A stretch of 64,000 bases of DNA from Linepithema humile (taxonomy: Eukaryota; Arthropoda; Insecta; Hymenoptera; Formicidae), in assembly GCF_040581485.1 (NCBI RefSeq), contig NC_090132.1:7761001-7825000 (forward strand), written 5' to 3'. This document shows positions 27,561 through 40,279 of this stretch, piece by piece. Below the pieces are notes generated by a model, which saw only the letters and a list, made by a program, of their open reading frames with translations, had not been told where the DNA came from and did no database searches. The number at the start of each line of letters is the position of its first letter. Position 1 is the stretch's first letter. Both the position numbers and the translations under genes were made by a program.

Positions 27561-28874
27561 TTCGCATAGTGAACATATTTTCATTCTCTGTGCACTTAAA
27601 ATGTATGACCCAGGAAATAAGGTCTGTGCCTTAATTAAGTGATTTTTTCGTCTTGTAGACAACTGAGACGTTTGGGTATTGTACTGTAACGAAATGCTAA
27701 TGATATAATAACATATTTTTACGTACATTTGTGAATGAGAAAATATATGAATGAATAGATACTATATTAGATGATTAGTAAAATCATAATTTAGATTATT
27801 GTTGTTAACGTATTATTATTTTAATAACAGAAACTTGATATTTGGAATCTCAGCGAAATGTTCTCGAAACGGCACTCTAAATTCTACATTTCATTTTCGC
27901 TGTCCGGTGGGAATTAAGATATTTCATCGTCTAGAGAAGGGTTGACTTTTTTAATCATCTCGCAGGAATTAAATCTCTTACTATGCTATGTTTAGGGCTG
28001 CTGCATAATGAAAGATAGGGCGAAAGAGAAAGAGAGAAGACTCCGAGAGTAATAGAAAGTTTTCTGTCGTATAAAAGATTCAGGAATTCCAAATGAATGT
28101 TAAATTACACCCGTCTGCCATATAAAAATGTTTCTACAAATGTTTTGACAAAACAATTTACATTTCCAGTTTCTGTTTCGAATAATACTTTTAAATTAGA
28201 TGTAAAACTACGAGCAAATTTGAGATGCTTAACATATACTCGAGCGACGTAATATTTCAATACTCTGAAAGTAACAGAACTTTATTTCTATCTGAAGCTG
28301 AAAATAGAAAAGAGATAAAGGGCGAAGTGTTCGACATAATGAAAACTGTAGAAAGATACACACACACACAGTGTTTGTCTGAATGTATTATGAAGTGCTA
28401 GAAAAAATATACGATTTTTTAAAATTACTTTTTCCTCTATTAAGAATTACAGGAAAAATATTTGTCTAATATAAACCGAATATTGTTTTTAGTTTACTAA
28501 AATTGTCAATTTTTTGTTTACAATTTATTACTTGGTATCTATTGAAAAATCTATTGATTGCATATTATTGCAACAAATTTTTTGAGATATCAACAATGAT
28601 TGATCGATCTATTATTATCACTTTCATTTATTGTGATATGCTGGGAGTAATATATTTCATGTTTGCTTATTTTAATTAAAAACGTCGAACATAAAAAAAT
28701 TAAATTTTATTCAATTCAAAGATCCTGAAGCTTATCTTATAATATTATTAATTTTGCAATTCAAAAAATATTGGCAAAATACATACGTAAATATTATGAA
28801 TGAATATTACGAATTATATGAATTATATATAAATTATATATAAATATTATGATATACGCAAGATAATATTAAAA

Positions 28875-29339
28875 CTAAGCAAACTTACGCTCAAAATGGC
28901 ACGTAACCGTTGAGAAACACGGGACTTTTGATTTGATTACACAAGTGTACGCCTGAAAGGGGTTACAGTTGAGTGACAAATGGGCTGGTTCTCCCGAATG
29001 TTCTGCGTGAGTAGACCATGCGTGTGAGTTCACGAGTGTGGGCATCCTGGCAACGTCATCCCCTTGGTGACGAGAGAAATGGTAGGGAACCAAGAGCTTT
29101 CTCGTGTACGATTGTTGTACACTCTCGACCAATCTCCTCCGGTTTGCACAGGCCGAGTTTGCCAAACGCGTTTTTCTCGACCTTCCTTCATCCCCTCTCG
29201 CGATAACCTTAAAAGTAATATTCCTCGTAGCACGTCCTACCCACATTTTGCCGATACTATTTCTCCCCTGACTGGGAAAACAGAACTTTTTGCCTCTTTT
29301 TGTGATATTTAGGGAAAAGCTAAACGATTTGTATTGCAC
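28875..29339. other. GC-richer island with a long minus-strand open frame
   Basis: On the minus strand the frame is open for 154 codons and overlaps a donor-like TTTTGAGC then GTAAGTTT near 28880-28895. It opens with GTG and shows no domain I recognise. It may be an exon, but a regulatory island that happens to lack stops is as likely. Confidence 0.15.
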
Positions 29340-30293
29340 GAAAATGCTTTTATTTATATAAATGTATTTTTAAACAATTTTCTCGATATCATTGAACACT
29401 TTTAAGTAGTAACGTTATTATTGTAACTTGTGAGATGAATTAAAATTGTCACTAAAATAAATATAAATAATCTCATGTTAACGTAAAAAAATTACATAAC
29501 AAATGTACAAGTCATACATAACGAAGAAATTAAGAGAAAGCAAATTTGATCAAATTGATCGAATTAAACATTTTACAACCGCAGAGCGATATCTGCCTTT
29601 TTTATTTGTTGTTTGTATCTTTTTTTTATTTCAAGCTTTGATTTGAAGTTCCAATGTAAATTTATTCTCTGAGATTTGATTCTGCGAATTCTTCTTGAGA
29701 GCATTTCTACATTTTTCACAGCATATGTGATAAATTGAAATTCATAGATGCATTTTTTGATTTCGAAGAGAATCACAGCGCTAATTTAATTGCTTTGGCA
29801 ATATCTCTTTCTTTGCGTGAAAATTTTCAATCTTCTAGTATTCATAATGTTTCTTTATTTAAATATAATGTACAAATATTCTAGAGACGTAAAAACTTAC
29901 AAAATACTCCTGCATTATTATATGGAATAAATAAATTGAATTTTGCGAATTGCTAAATTTTGGAGAGTTAAGTTATATTTTTAAAATATTAAACTTTTTA
30001 GTAAAAAATTATTTATTTTAGTATAAAGTGGATAATATAAATGTTCTATAAAGTTGATGAAACTGGTAAGAAAAACGGCATATTCAGTAAAACTATGTCT
30101 CTAATTACAGGAAGTAAAACGAAATAAGGTTTTGTTGCGAAGTTGCATTAATGGTTGTATAAGGTAGAGAACTTTTATACCTGTCGTGATAGAAGCTGCT
30201 AAAAGTCATATAAAACTTAGAATGACATAATTCATTATGAAAAGCAATGAACAGATCATTTAATTTGTGTTTCCGGTTTTTTTTCTTTTGCAG

Positions 30294-30386
30294 GCTGACG
30301 TTTTTCTTCTTAGAACTGTAAATAAAAGGCCTCAAAGTGTACGGCGCCGTGGAGAAGACGTTTCACCCGTTCGAGCTGAGCAGCAG
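30294..30386 (+). other. Candidate internal exon upstream of Abd-B (93 nt)
   Basis: The stretch lies between a strong acceptor (TTTTTTTTCTTTTGCAG ending at 30293) and a strong donor (GAGCAGCAG then GTAAGC at 30387). It is GC-rich in its 3' half and surrounded by AT-rich DNA. Two frames are informative. One is fully open (starts ADVFLLRTVNKRPQ). The other has a TAA at 30319-30321 and is then open with G/C-ending codons (GLKVYGAVEKTFHPFELSS). It lies 5 kb upstream of the long Abd-B exon on the same strand and 236 bp before a second exon candidate. It may be a 5' exon of a distal-promoter Abd-B transcript, an exon of an upstream non-coding RNA, or part of an unrecognised gene. Confidence 0.5.
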
Positions 30387-30622
30387 GTAAGCATCTTTTG
30401 AATTAGTGTCTTTTATTATTAATATAATAATATTATAATAAAGATAAAATTTGTTATTATTAGCAGTAATATGCTTGGACGATAAAATCATTCATAATTT
30501 GATAAACATATGTACATAATTTAATTGTAGTATTTTATTAAATATTTTATATGTACAAATTGTTGCAAATATTGCAAATAAAACTCGTAGTTTGTAATAA
30601 CACAATCTGTTTTATGTTGCAG

Positions 30623-30663
30623 GCTTTCCCGCGTGTTCCCCGGAACGCTGCCCGGTATACAAG
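30623..30663 (+). other. Candidate micro-exon upstream of Abd-B (41 nt)
   Basis: A 41-nt GC-rich segment lies between an acceptor (TTTTATGTTGCAG ending at 30622) and a donor (ATACAAG then GTGAGTG at 30664). Spliced to the 30294-30386 candidate it stays open in two frames. One reads on as LSRVFPGTLPGIQ and ends with a single G, the same phase as the end of the long Abd-B exon. It could therefore be joined in frame to the homeobox exon at 41530, skipping the long exon. That is the layout expected for an alternative Abd-B transcript, but no ATG lies in this frame, so a homeobox-exon ATG (41571) would have to be used. RNA evidence is required. Confidence 0.5.
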
Positions 30664-31559
30664 GTGAGTGACATAATATTGATTTTAATTTTTATCAATC
30701 TGTCTTTTGTTTTTTGCTTGTTCGATTACATAAAAAGTGGAGAATATTTACCTTTACGAATGTCAAATTAATTTAAATTGATTAAGGCGACTTGATTGAA
30801 GATTGATTTAAACCAATTTTAATTAATTTACACATTGGCAAATATAAAATTAAATCGAAGAAAGCAACATGTAATTGTAAATTATATATGTGCATAATAA
30901 TATTTATATTATGTGTATATTACATATATGTTATTTGGACGGATAATAATCTGAAATATGCTTACATAAATAATTGTTTGATGAAATAACACAACATAAT
31001 TTGTTGATATATTTAGTTTAAACTATATTTAGTTTATGTTGCGGGATAAGTAAAGAGTTTTAAACACTGCAATTTTTAAATACTGCATGAATACTGCGAA
31101 TATTTAAATCGAATTGGACATAGTATTTGTTATATTGTTATAGTAAAAATGTTTTAAATGCTGAAAGATAATTTTTAATTTGTAACTTGTTATTTAATTG
31201 TGTTTTTGTGTGTGTATGATATTATATTTTTATGTACCAAATCTATGAAAACATATAAATCGATTTAAATTAGTTTTTATTGTAATACAAATTAGAAAAG
31301 AAAAATTTTAAGTATAGCAAAAATCAATTAGCTATACATATAACAGAATTTACATTTGTCTAGTAGTGCACATTTATTAAAATATTAATTATCGATGTTC
31401 AACAACTTTCTATTTATTATTTTAAATAGAAAATTCGAAGGTAGGTAAATAGTTATCTTTTTATTAAATAAAAAATCATTTCTAAGGTATCTTTTGCTAG
31501 CTCAATAGATAATCTCTTTTCGTAGGTAAATAAAAATGTTAAATAATTTAAGAATATTC

Positions 31560-32660
31560 ATGTGTGAACACTCATGTGTGATACTTGGCAATCAGTCGAT
31601 ACCATGGCGCCATACGTAAAAACTCGAGTTTAGATATTTACAATAATGTAGGTGCGAAATATGTGAATTTTTGGCGATAGGTTTTTTTCCGCGTCAATAT
31701 CTGCGGGTTAATTCGCATTAATGCAGTGAATAATCAGCTTTGAAAGCTCAAGTGAAAATCTGACGATAAATCCGCTATTTCCTAGGTACGTACTTGCAGT
31801 AAACAGAGGATTGTATACAACCGCGTCGTACTAAGCCCATAGCTACTAAACCACGCATACTACCTATAAATGGGGCTGCTATAAAGTCCATTCATGATCG
31901 CGTCGCCTGTACAACAAACGTCGGGTGGCTCGCGCCTCTCCTGCGATTTATTACACTCGTATTCAAGCACGAGTTGTGTTTCCTACTTAGTACATGTGTA
32001 CGCCGACACACGATCGTGCTCGAAACCGTCTCATTGTCTGGCTCGCCGATGACAGACCAATCGACCCTGTTTTCGTTTCCGTCGCTGAAATGTTAATCAT
32101 ATCATAATCAGGCATACCAGACGTCACACATTTTTTAATTAGACATTTTTTTTTAGGAATTTTTGAAAAAAACATGTCTAGATATTTATATAGTATTATT
32201 ATTTATAAAAAAATAAGCAGCGTCGAGAAATTAACCGCTAGCATTTTACATAATTTAAACAAAATTCAAAAAGAAGCTATAAATTAAATTAATTGAATTT
32301 TTTTATATTTTAAGTCAGCACGGAATTCTCAAAAATTTTAAAATTATTATTTTTAATTATTAATATGTAATCATTAAAATGTGATTTACCCTCGCGAGTA
32401 GAGCAATCCGGTGGCACACGACACTGACATGGACAGTCAGATGGAAAGCATGTATGCTACCGGAGTTGTTGTCAGACCGTTTTACTTTACTGCCCATAAA
32501 AGTACCGAGATTTAGACTGCAATAGTGTCATGACGTATTGCCCGCGCTGCGTGTACGGAGACGTACACACTATCAAAGATGATTCCGGCTGCCACAAGGC
32601 GTAATCCATGAGAGTATTTCACCTACCATGTGTGACGTCTCGTGAAAAACAGGCGAGAAA
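31560..32660. promoter_or_regulatory. Two GC-richer islands 1-2 kb upstream of the Abd-B promoter
   Basis: The first part (31.56-32.06 kb) contains the dyad ATGGCGCCAT at 31604-31613 and two TATAAA motifs near 31865-31881. The second (32.39-32.66 kb) is GC-rich with no clear open frame. They sit between the 30663 exon candidate and the Abd-B leader, a natural place for promoter-proximal control elements. Confidence 0.3.
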
Positions 32661-33249
32661 AGTTTGGATACGTTCTTCATAAAAGTTTGACAATTTGTAC
32701 GTTACTGCTTGCATGTAAAAAGACATAATTATAACAATGAACGAAAATGTCACAAGAAAAGTTGATACGTATGTGTCTTTCAAGAAAGGAAAAATTTTTT
32801 ATTTAAATTTACGTGTATTAAATATCAAAGAATGAAAATTACTCTTATTGAGAAGCTTGGTTATCTGAAACAAAACACTAGTATTCGATAAGTACAATCA
32901 TAAGGCAATCATTAAACTTTTGATAAATTATCAGTGGCATGAATCTATTAAATATAATTATAACTGAAATTAATGACAACATATTTTCCAAACAACGTCA
33001 GCATTTAATAAAAATTTATTTTGATATTGTAGTTATATTATGCTTTTTAGTATGGCGAGAAAAATTAGGAGAAATTTTATTCAGTATTATAAAAATGCTA
33101 ATAAAAACTTGTTTCTCGAAATAATAATATTCTTAATATTATACTTTATAATGACAGCTTTTTATCAATTAGTCGGCAGTTAATTTTATCGGTCTGTCAT
33201 CGATCCGCATTCGTAATAAATTAATTTCCTCGTTTATTGTAAATCGAGC

Positions 33250-35135
33250 GTATTCAGTAGCATATTGAGATTTGGCAGTTCGCAATACTCCACGAAAGGC
33301 GAAAGACGCAGAGACTCTCCGTAAGATAGTTGCTATGTTTGCGTTCGCTGGCTCTCTCGACGACGGAGAAGGAAGGAAAGCAGATTAGAGCGCGCGCGAA
33401 GGAAGGGGAAACGCGAAGAAACGCGCGCGAGGAAGAAGCCGTCGCTAGGAGGGTGGGAAGCGAGTCCGGGCTTTGCTTGTCAAACGATCCGGGAGATCGC
33501 GCTCGCGTCACTTTCGGCTCCGTTCGACTCCAAGCCGCGGGCAGAGCTCTCAGTTGACGCTCAGTTCGGCTCAGCGAGGCCAGCAAGAAGAAAGGGGGTT
33601 ATTCCATGTGTGCGAGCGTCGTGCGTGTGTGTATCGACGTACGATCCTCGGGCACCGGAGCTACCTGCTGAAAATTCTTTTGATTACCGAGGGGTGATTC
33701 TACCTGACTGACTCGAAAGCCATGCGAGAGATAAAAGGATTTCGGTCCGATCAGGAATACGCTCTCTCTCCTTAGAAACTTCGGACTTTGACGCGCGACG
33801 ACTCCGATTCTACGACTTTGATTTATTCGCGATTCTACGTCGCTAGTGTACGGGTTTCGTGATCGAAGAGACTGCAACGTATTACATCTGTGCGGAACTT
33901 TAATAAAGTGCACGCGAAATTTCTTCGCGATGGGAATGACAGTAAAATGTGACAGATACAGGGCGACATACGACCTGTGTATAGTCGGTCGTGGGACGAT
34001 GATAGCGCAATTAGTGGCGCAGTGAGTTGGCCCGCCGTGAGAGATCGACGATTGCCAAGTGTACCGATTTGGTGTATGTTACAAACGCGCGCTATAATTT
34101 TCAACGTTTCTGTCTTAACACTAAAGCGCGGCGATTGCCGCTCCGAACTTTTGTCGAATAATGCACTCTTTATAAATCGCGCTGTGTCATTTGTTTTCGT
34201 TTCAATCTACATCCTGCATCGTTGGATCGACCGATTGGACTTCCGCATCTAATATCGCTCGACGACCTGTTAACCGATCCACATCGACGACGTTCGCACG
34301 TGGCTCGTTTGCCGCTGTCACATCGATCATCCTGCTCGTCGTTGCCGTCCTCGTCGTCGTCGTCAACGTCGTCATCGCCGCGCGTGGACCTTTTGTCGGC
34401 GGATTCGCCACGCACTTTATCGCGCCTCCGTCTATCCGTTCGTGCCTCTCCGCTTCTCCGTCCCGCGTTTACCCCTCCACCTGTCTGCTGCGGCGCTGCA
34501 CACCCTCTCTCCCGCCGCCCAACCCCTCATCGGACGACGCGCGTACCCGCACGATTTTCCCTATCCCCACCCGTCTCTCTCTCCTGCTCCTCGCGCGTCA
34601 CCGCGTCATCTTCTGCACACGCTGCTTTCTTTATTTACTCCGTGAATTCACGGATCAACGTAACCTGTCCGTTCACGATGAGCGCTCCTTCTCTCGCTTC
34701 TTCGTGAAAATCCTCATCACCCATCTTTATCACATTTTCTGCTGTGAAACCTGTTTGCGATCTACGTTATTCTCCTTTCAATTAATATTCCAAATATTGA
34801 AAAAAAAAAAAATTATCCGTAATTTTCCACTCCACTCTTACGTTGTTCCTTGGATCATGATGACCACGCGGCGACTCTCGTATCTTGGGTGAACTTTAAT
34901 CGACTTGTGCTCTACGCATCGCCCGGACCGGCTGCGATAATCACCGGACTCTTACGGCGGTCCACGCTGATCGACGCCGACATCGGCATAAATATTGTTA
35001 TAACACCGGCAATAAACCGTCATCATCTGCACCATCGCCGATCACGTGGCTTGCTCGACGGCGACGCTGTACGATAATGTTCACGCCGCGCCGCTATGTG
35101 GCTCCGGCGTGGGCCACCCTGGCTCGGTCACGCCG
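33250..35135 (+). promoter_or_regulatory. Abd-B: Abd-B proximal promoter and long GC-rich 5' leader
   Basis: Base composition changes sharply near 33.25 kb from AT-rich DNA to a CpG-rich block that runs into the first coding exon. Two initiator-like TCAGTT motifs lie at 33550-33555 and 33561-33566, downstream of GAGA-type CTCTC/GAGAG tracts; no TATA box is obvious. The leader holds many upstream ATGs and long CT- and GTC-rich open frames (for example 34191-34892, which begins with TTG, not ATG), so they are probably untranslated. Start and leader boundaries are inferred. A cap-analysis or long-read transcript would settle them. A hidden intron in the leader cannot be excluded. Confidence 0.55.
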
Positions 35136-36177
35136 ATGGGAGCAGCAACCGGAGCGGGGAATTCCACCGGGGTGACCTGGTGGGCCATGATGAACGGTTC
35201 CCTCTACGAGGACAGCCCGCCGCCAGTTCCACCGACAGCCTCGACCCTCGTATCGATTCAACAGCAAGCCACCTCAACGCCTCATCAGCAAGCGACAACG
35301 CCGACTTCACCTGGTGCACCGGTGTCATCGGCAACGACAGCGCCACCGGCGCCGACAGCGAGTGCAAGTTCAACCTCGCCGAGCGCTTCCTCGGTAGCGA
35401 GCAACAGCGCGGCCGGACCACTTCACATACCCGCCAAGAGATTAACAGCTACACCGGGCGGCGGTGGTTCCACTTACGGAGAAGTCGGCTGCGTGGAGGC
35501 TACAGGCGCGCCGGGCGGCGCGGGCGCGGCGGGCGTGATACGGCACTCTCACTCGTCCTCGGCGGGATCTCAAGGCGGCTGGAGTTATAGTCCGCATCAT
35601 CCTCAGGACTCCCACTACTCGTCCACGGCGGGCGAATCGTTGAACCATCATCAGGCATACGGGGGTAACAATCCCCCCACGTATTACAACCTGGCGGCCG
35701 ATCCCACCTCGACCTCCGGTTCCTCCAGGGACAACCGGAAGGCTGGCATTAGCTTTTGGTCGCCCGCGGCCGCTACCGCTGGATCTGCTGGTACCGCCGG
35801 TTCTACCTCGGATTACAAGTCCTACAACTCGGCCGGCGCGGCCACGACCTCCTCGTCCACCGGTGGATCCAGCGCTGGTGCTACTGGCGCCGCCGATCCG
35901 GCCGTGTCGTCTTGTCATCAGAGCTTCTCTCAGAGCTGGTGCAATTACGCGCCGTACACGACGGCGAGGCATCATCATTCGGTCGACACGGCCGGACATC
36001 ATCATCCTCATTCACAGGCGGGGGTACCGTATCTGACGCCGTCCGCGGCGGACGATCGCGGCAGGGTCGCCGCTGCTATGGTCGCCGCGGAAGGTGCTTT
36101 CCCTCACGATGGATACGGCGGTCTGAGAAACTACGGAGCGCCGGAACCCGTTACTTCGAGCCCCTATCCACCTCCAG
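35136..36177 (+). CDS. Abd-B: Abdominal-B, first coding exon (long, m-type N-terminal region)
   Basis: This exon encodes the N-terminal transactivation part of the posterior Hox transcription factor Abdominal-B, a nuclear DNA-binding protein that specifies posterior abdominal segments. The frame is Ala/Ser/Thr/Gly/His-rich with few stops in any frame. It contains landmarks I recognise from arthropod Abd-B: YEDSPPPVP early (Drosophila has MYEDPPPVP), GPLHIPAKR in the middle, SQSWCNYAPYTT, VPYLTPSAADDRGRV, and FPHDGYGGLRNY near the end. The exon ends in CCTCCAG followed by GTAAGC at 36178 (phase 1), and the split Gly codon is completed exactly by the homeobox exon. I chose the first in-frame ATG at 35136. 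The frame is open back to a TAA at 35013, with a GTG at 35046 and other ATGs at 35187 and 35190. From 35136 the two exons give about 498 residues. The Abd-B call is secure; the exact start is not. Confidence 0.93.
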
Positions 36178-36531
36178 GTAAGCATCTACTCCGGCTCGTT
36201 AATCTCTTGTTTTTATCCCTTCGCACAACTGGTTTCTTAAATCTATATCTCTTGTAAATTTATATACTATTTTCGTAAAAGAGATTATTGCCGCTAATAA
36301 TGTCTTTATTTATCGAATGGATTATCGTTGAGTGGAGAAAAGATCTCTTTACTCTTAACAATATGTAATCATCTGTTGTTTGCAATGTAGAACTGTTGTT
36401 TACACTCTTATACAACGGAAAGGTCGTAAACCTCAGGTAGTTTTCGCAGGTGCCATAAATTGACATAATATTCTTCAGGCGCTACATTAAAAAAAAAAAA
36501 AATACTCAAAATTAATTAATTAATGATATAA

Positions 36532-36594
36532 AATTTACATATGAATTCGTTGATTTTATTTCAATTTACACATGAATTTGTTGATTTTATCTCA
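36532..36594. repeat. Tandem duplication of a 32-bp unit in the Abd-B intron
   Basis: ATTTACATATGAATTCG then TTGATTTTATTTCA is followed directly by ATTTACACATGAATTTG then TTGATTTTATCTCA. Three differences in about 31 bases, so the duplication is fairly recent. Confidence 0.8.
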
Positions 36595-39500
36595 ACAATT
36601 AAACGAAATAAAACACTTTGAGAATCGAAACGCGTACTATGACAAAAAGATCGCCGCTAATTTATACTAATTGCACATGACTTCCTATTATCGGTGTCTT
36701 GAGTATTCTTCAACAATCTTAACGAACTTATATCGGCAAGTAAAGACTGCAGTTATCGTTCATTCACATCGTTCTCTTTTGTGCTGCCTCCTTTCTCCGT
36801 CCTTTTCTCGGGACCCTGCAACCCATGAAACGTCGCATGAGCAACAACGAACGGCGGCGGGTTTATTGGCGGCCGTAACTCGTAAACTCTGGCGCGCGCC
36901 TCCGATCAGCTGATCCGTTCCATGACCCATGCAGGCGTTTGGTCTTTCCGGCTAACGGCGTTCGCGCGCTTGTATTGTCATGACTATATCTTCCTATTTT
37001 TGAATTTTTCTTATATCAATTAATCTTTCATAAAATTGTTATTCTGGCGTGTGTTCTTTACAGAGAGTATTCGCAACTAACAGATATTTGACAAGATTAT
37101 TGACAAGCATTATATTTTGTTAAATGGATCATTAATTTTTGTGTTTTATTAGTCGCGGTATAAATCACGGTATTACAAAATGCTGCGCAAAAATAACTTT
37201 TGTAACATCATTTTATGCATCTTTTATTACGTTACAACCAATATATCAAGGATTGTAAATTATATTCACAATGATTATGCCGCGATGTCAATACGAGTCC
37301 TTCATACGCGGGAGAACATTTGAATTTCATAGCAGGCATATAAAAACCGTATTTGATCGATCGTTGCGTTTCGTTCTTTTCTTTTATCCTTCTGAAAGAT
37401 CATTGCATCGCCGGCGCATACGACACGGCGCTCGTTGTCGCAATTTATTGTTACTTTGTTGCTCATGCGACCGCCATCGACGGCGCTCTGATAACGGAGA
37501 TAGCATTCGCGTGATCAGCCGTGAGTTAATCATATGCGCGCGATGGTAGAGTGTGTACGCAAGCGTGCTGTACATGTAAAACAGTGAAATGTGGGCTTCA
37601 CGTATAGTTTAAGCGTGGCCCAAGAGATGGCGGCTCCATTATCTTTGCCCGTTCGTTCAGCACCAGAGAGCGAGTTCACCGCTTGCTCCGTATCGCGCCG
37701 AGCCCATCCTATATTAGTCCGAATAATCTTCGAGGAATTAAAGTTGGCCAGGTGTCTCTACGCAACGTTTCTCTGCGTGCGAGATATTATCTCTTCACGA
37801 AAATGCAGATTGCTGAGCATTTATTTGTACGCATTTAATATCGTAGATTGGTGTTCCGAGCTTAATTAAGTCTTTGATGTCAGCCGGTCATCATTATGCG
37901 TACATATATCATGGGCTGGAATAAATTTGGTATTTCAAATATAACTTTATCAAGTCACCGGTTCTTCCGAAATCAAGCATTCCGTCCATTTATAAATAAT
38001 AAGATTTTAATGGTCCGTTTAAGAGGATTGTTTGCTCTTTATGTAAAAATATTTCATTTTTTAATTCTTCGAAATAAAATCATATTATTGAATGCAAAAT
38101 TAATCAGGAATGTGGCAATAATTAGTAAGTTTCATTTCCCGTGAATATTTAAATTAGTCACATTTTCGTAATTTTATTCATTACGTGTAATGTGATATTA
38201 ACTTTTCTTTGGTATGATTTTGATTAGAAATTGTGTGTTTTAATTTACACAAAGTAATAATGAAAATATGATAGATATAAAAGATATTGAGTTGTTCCCA
38301 ATCGATATTACACTTCCGTTACACGCGACAACCCCAGTTATGAACCCTTCGACTATTTCTATCAGGAGCTCGGATATCACTCGGGGAAATTTGCTGCAAT
38401 TTCTGAACGATCTCCGAACATCTTTCAATCTTCACATATCAACTCGTCTTTTTTATTATTTTTTTTATGGAGATCATGACCTGTTTTATTTAAACTTTCA
38501 GTATTTTTTGGAATACACATTGTACTATATAAACTTTGTAACGCTTTAATTGTAAATAATATCTTTGATTTTTTTGTTAATTAGTATTAAAAGAATTTTT
38601 TATTAATATTCTAAATTTATTAAAACAGTTATATTATTGCTGCAAAAAATAAATATTCCATAAAGTAAATAAATATTAAAATTTACAAAATTTTTTAGAA
38701 AAACAAGATTTTATTTTTCTTATTTCTTTTTATTAAAATGTCTGTTTTAAAATTTAAAAATTAAGGATGGAATAATAATCGGGGAAGTTAAATTTTTTGT
38801 TTGTTTGTCTAATAAATGCGATATTTTATTGCCATTTCAAATACTATAGTTTGCATATTAGATTAATAACGCGCGTTTATATTGTTATTTTATACTTTAA
38901 AGTGAGAAAAAAATTTATAATTTTAATGGTAATAAATATACATATAGAATTGGTTGGGATGAAAATACTTATATGACATCCGAGATATAGTGATATTGCG
39001 CGGATGGAGTCCATCACAAGCATATGTTCCGACGGGTCACACAATGCATCCAGCAACAGTGTTTGTCCAGATCTTAGATAGGCTAAAAATACACGATCCG
39101 GTCTCTTCGAAGAATACAAAATTTTTGTGTACTGAAATTTTATTTTACCAAAATTATTTATTTAAATTAATTATTCTTCTCATAATTATCGATGATATAT
39201 AATTGTAATTATTATAATTATAATAGTCGTATGTATTTTTTTAAATACAAAATTGATCGAACCAAAACGTTTCTAGAACGCTTCATATATGTATAGTGCG
39301 TGACATTACTAGTTATCATTTTTTACGACTTGATAAAACGAGCAAGCGGTGCGCTAAAGCGATATCATCATTGGATGATCATTGGATGTTTAATCACAAA
39401 GATATGTTGTAATGTTTTTGTACGATATAAGCCGTAGCAATATTCGCGAAACATTAGTACTTGATAAAAATGTTAAATACGTGTGGCATCCCGCCGGATA

Positions 39501-40279
39501 GGAACAATTTTGTTACATTTGCATACGCCAAGGAGGCGTTTATCCAGTCCATGGCTGGGTTAAAGATAGACAGATGAGTCGCGAGCTTTCGTAATCGTTT
39601 CGTTCCACTGGCACGGCTTTCCTGTATATATCTTGCATCATTCTGCCGTATATTTCGTTTTAACAAATGCATTTGTGTCGCACTACATTCTGCAACGGAG
39701 CATACTATACCCTGTTAAAAACCACCATGCGGTCAGACGTTAGAGAACCTAAGAACGGTTCCGTGGCTCCGGCAACATGTTTTTCGTGCGGTTAGTAGAA
39801 CCGGTCCAATTATATCATACCACTGTGCCAGGAACGGCCGTGGCAACCCTCGTGTGCTTGTATACACATGTATATATATATGTATATACGTACGAGTAAC
39901 GTGCACGCGCACACGCCGTTGAAGTGCACGCTTTGAGATTCGTAGAACTGTTCCAGGCGTGAATTTTGTCGTTAATATGCCCCATGCGGATCTAATTTCC
40001 TCTACAGAATCCTTATTCAAAAGAGAACGATAAAGGTGAAAGGATCAAAAATGATAAAATGTTACACTTTTCGAATTATCATTTTTACAGCTTAAAAATT
40101 GAAACAAACTTTTATTTTTAAATGTCGAGCAACACATTTTTTTAAGAATTAATAAACAAAATAAAATTTTTTAGAAAATAAAAATATATAAAAAAGATCG
40201 GGCATATAAAAGATGATTACATTAGATTATTTTGTATGTAAATTGCTTTATTCATTTATTTTTATTAGAAATTTATACG

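Noticed and set aside
34191..34892. 233-codon + strand open frame as a separate protein gene
   Set aside because: It begins with TTG, lies in the Abd-B leader, overlaps another long open frame and is explained by GTC/CTC-rich repeats that lack stops.
35442..36011. 189-codon minus-strand frame opposite the Abd-B exon
   Set aside because: Arg/Gly-rich shadow of the GC-rich Abd-B coding sequence, with no domain.
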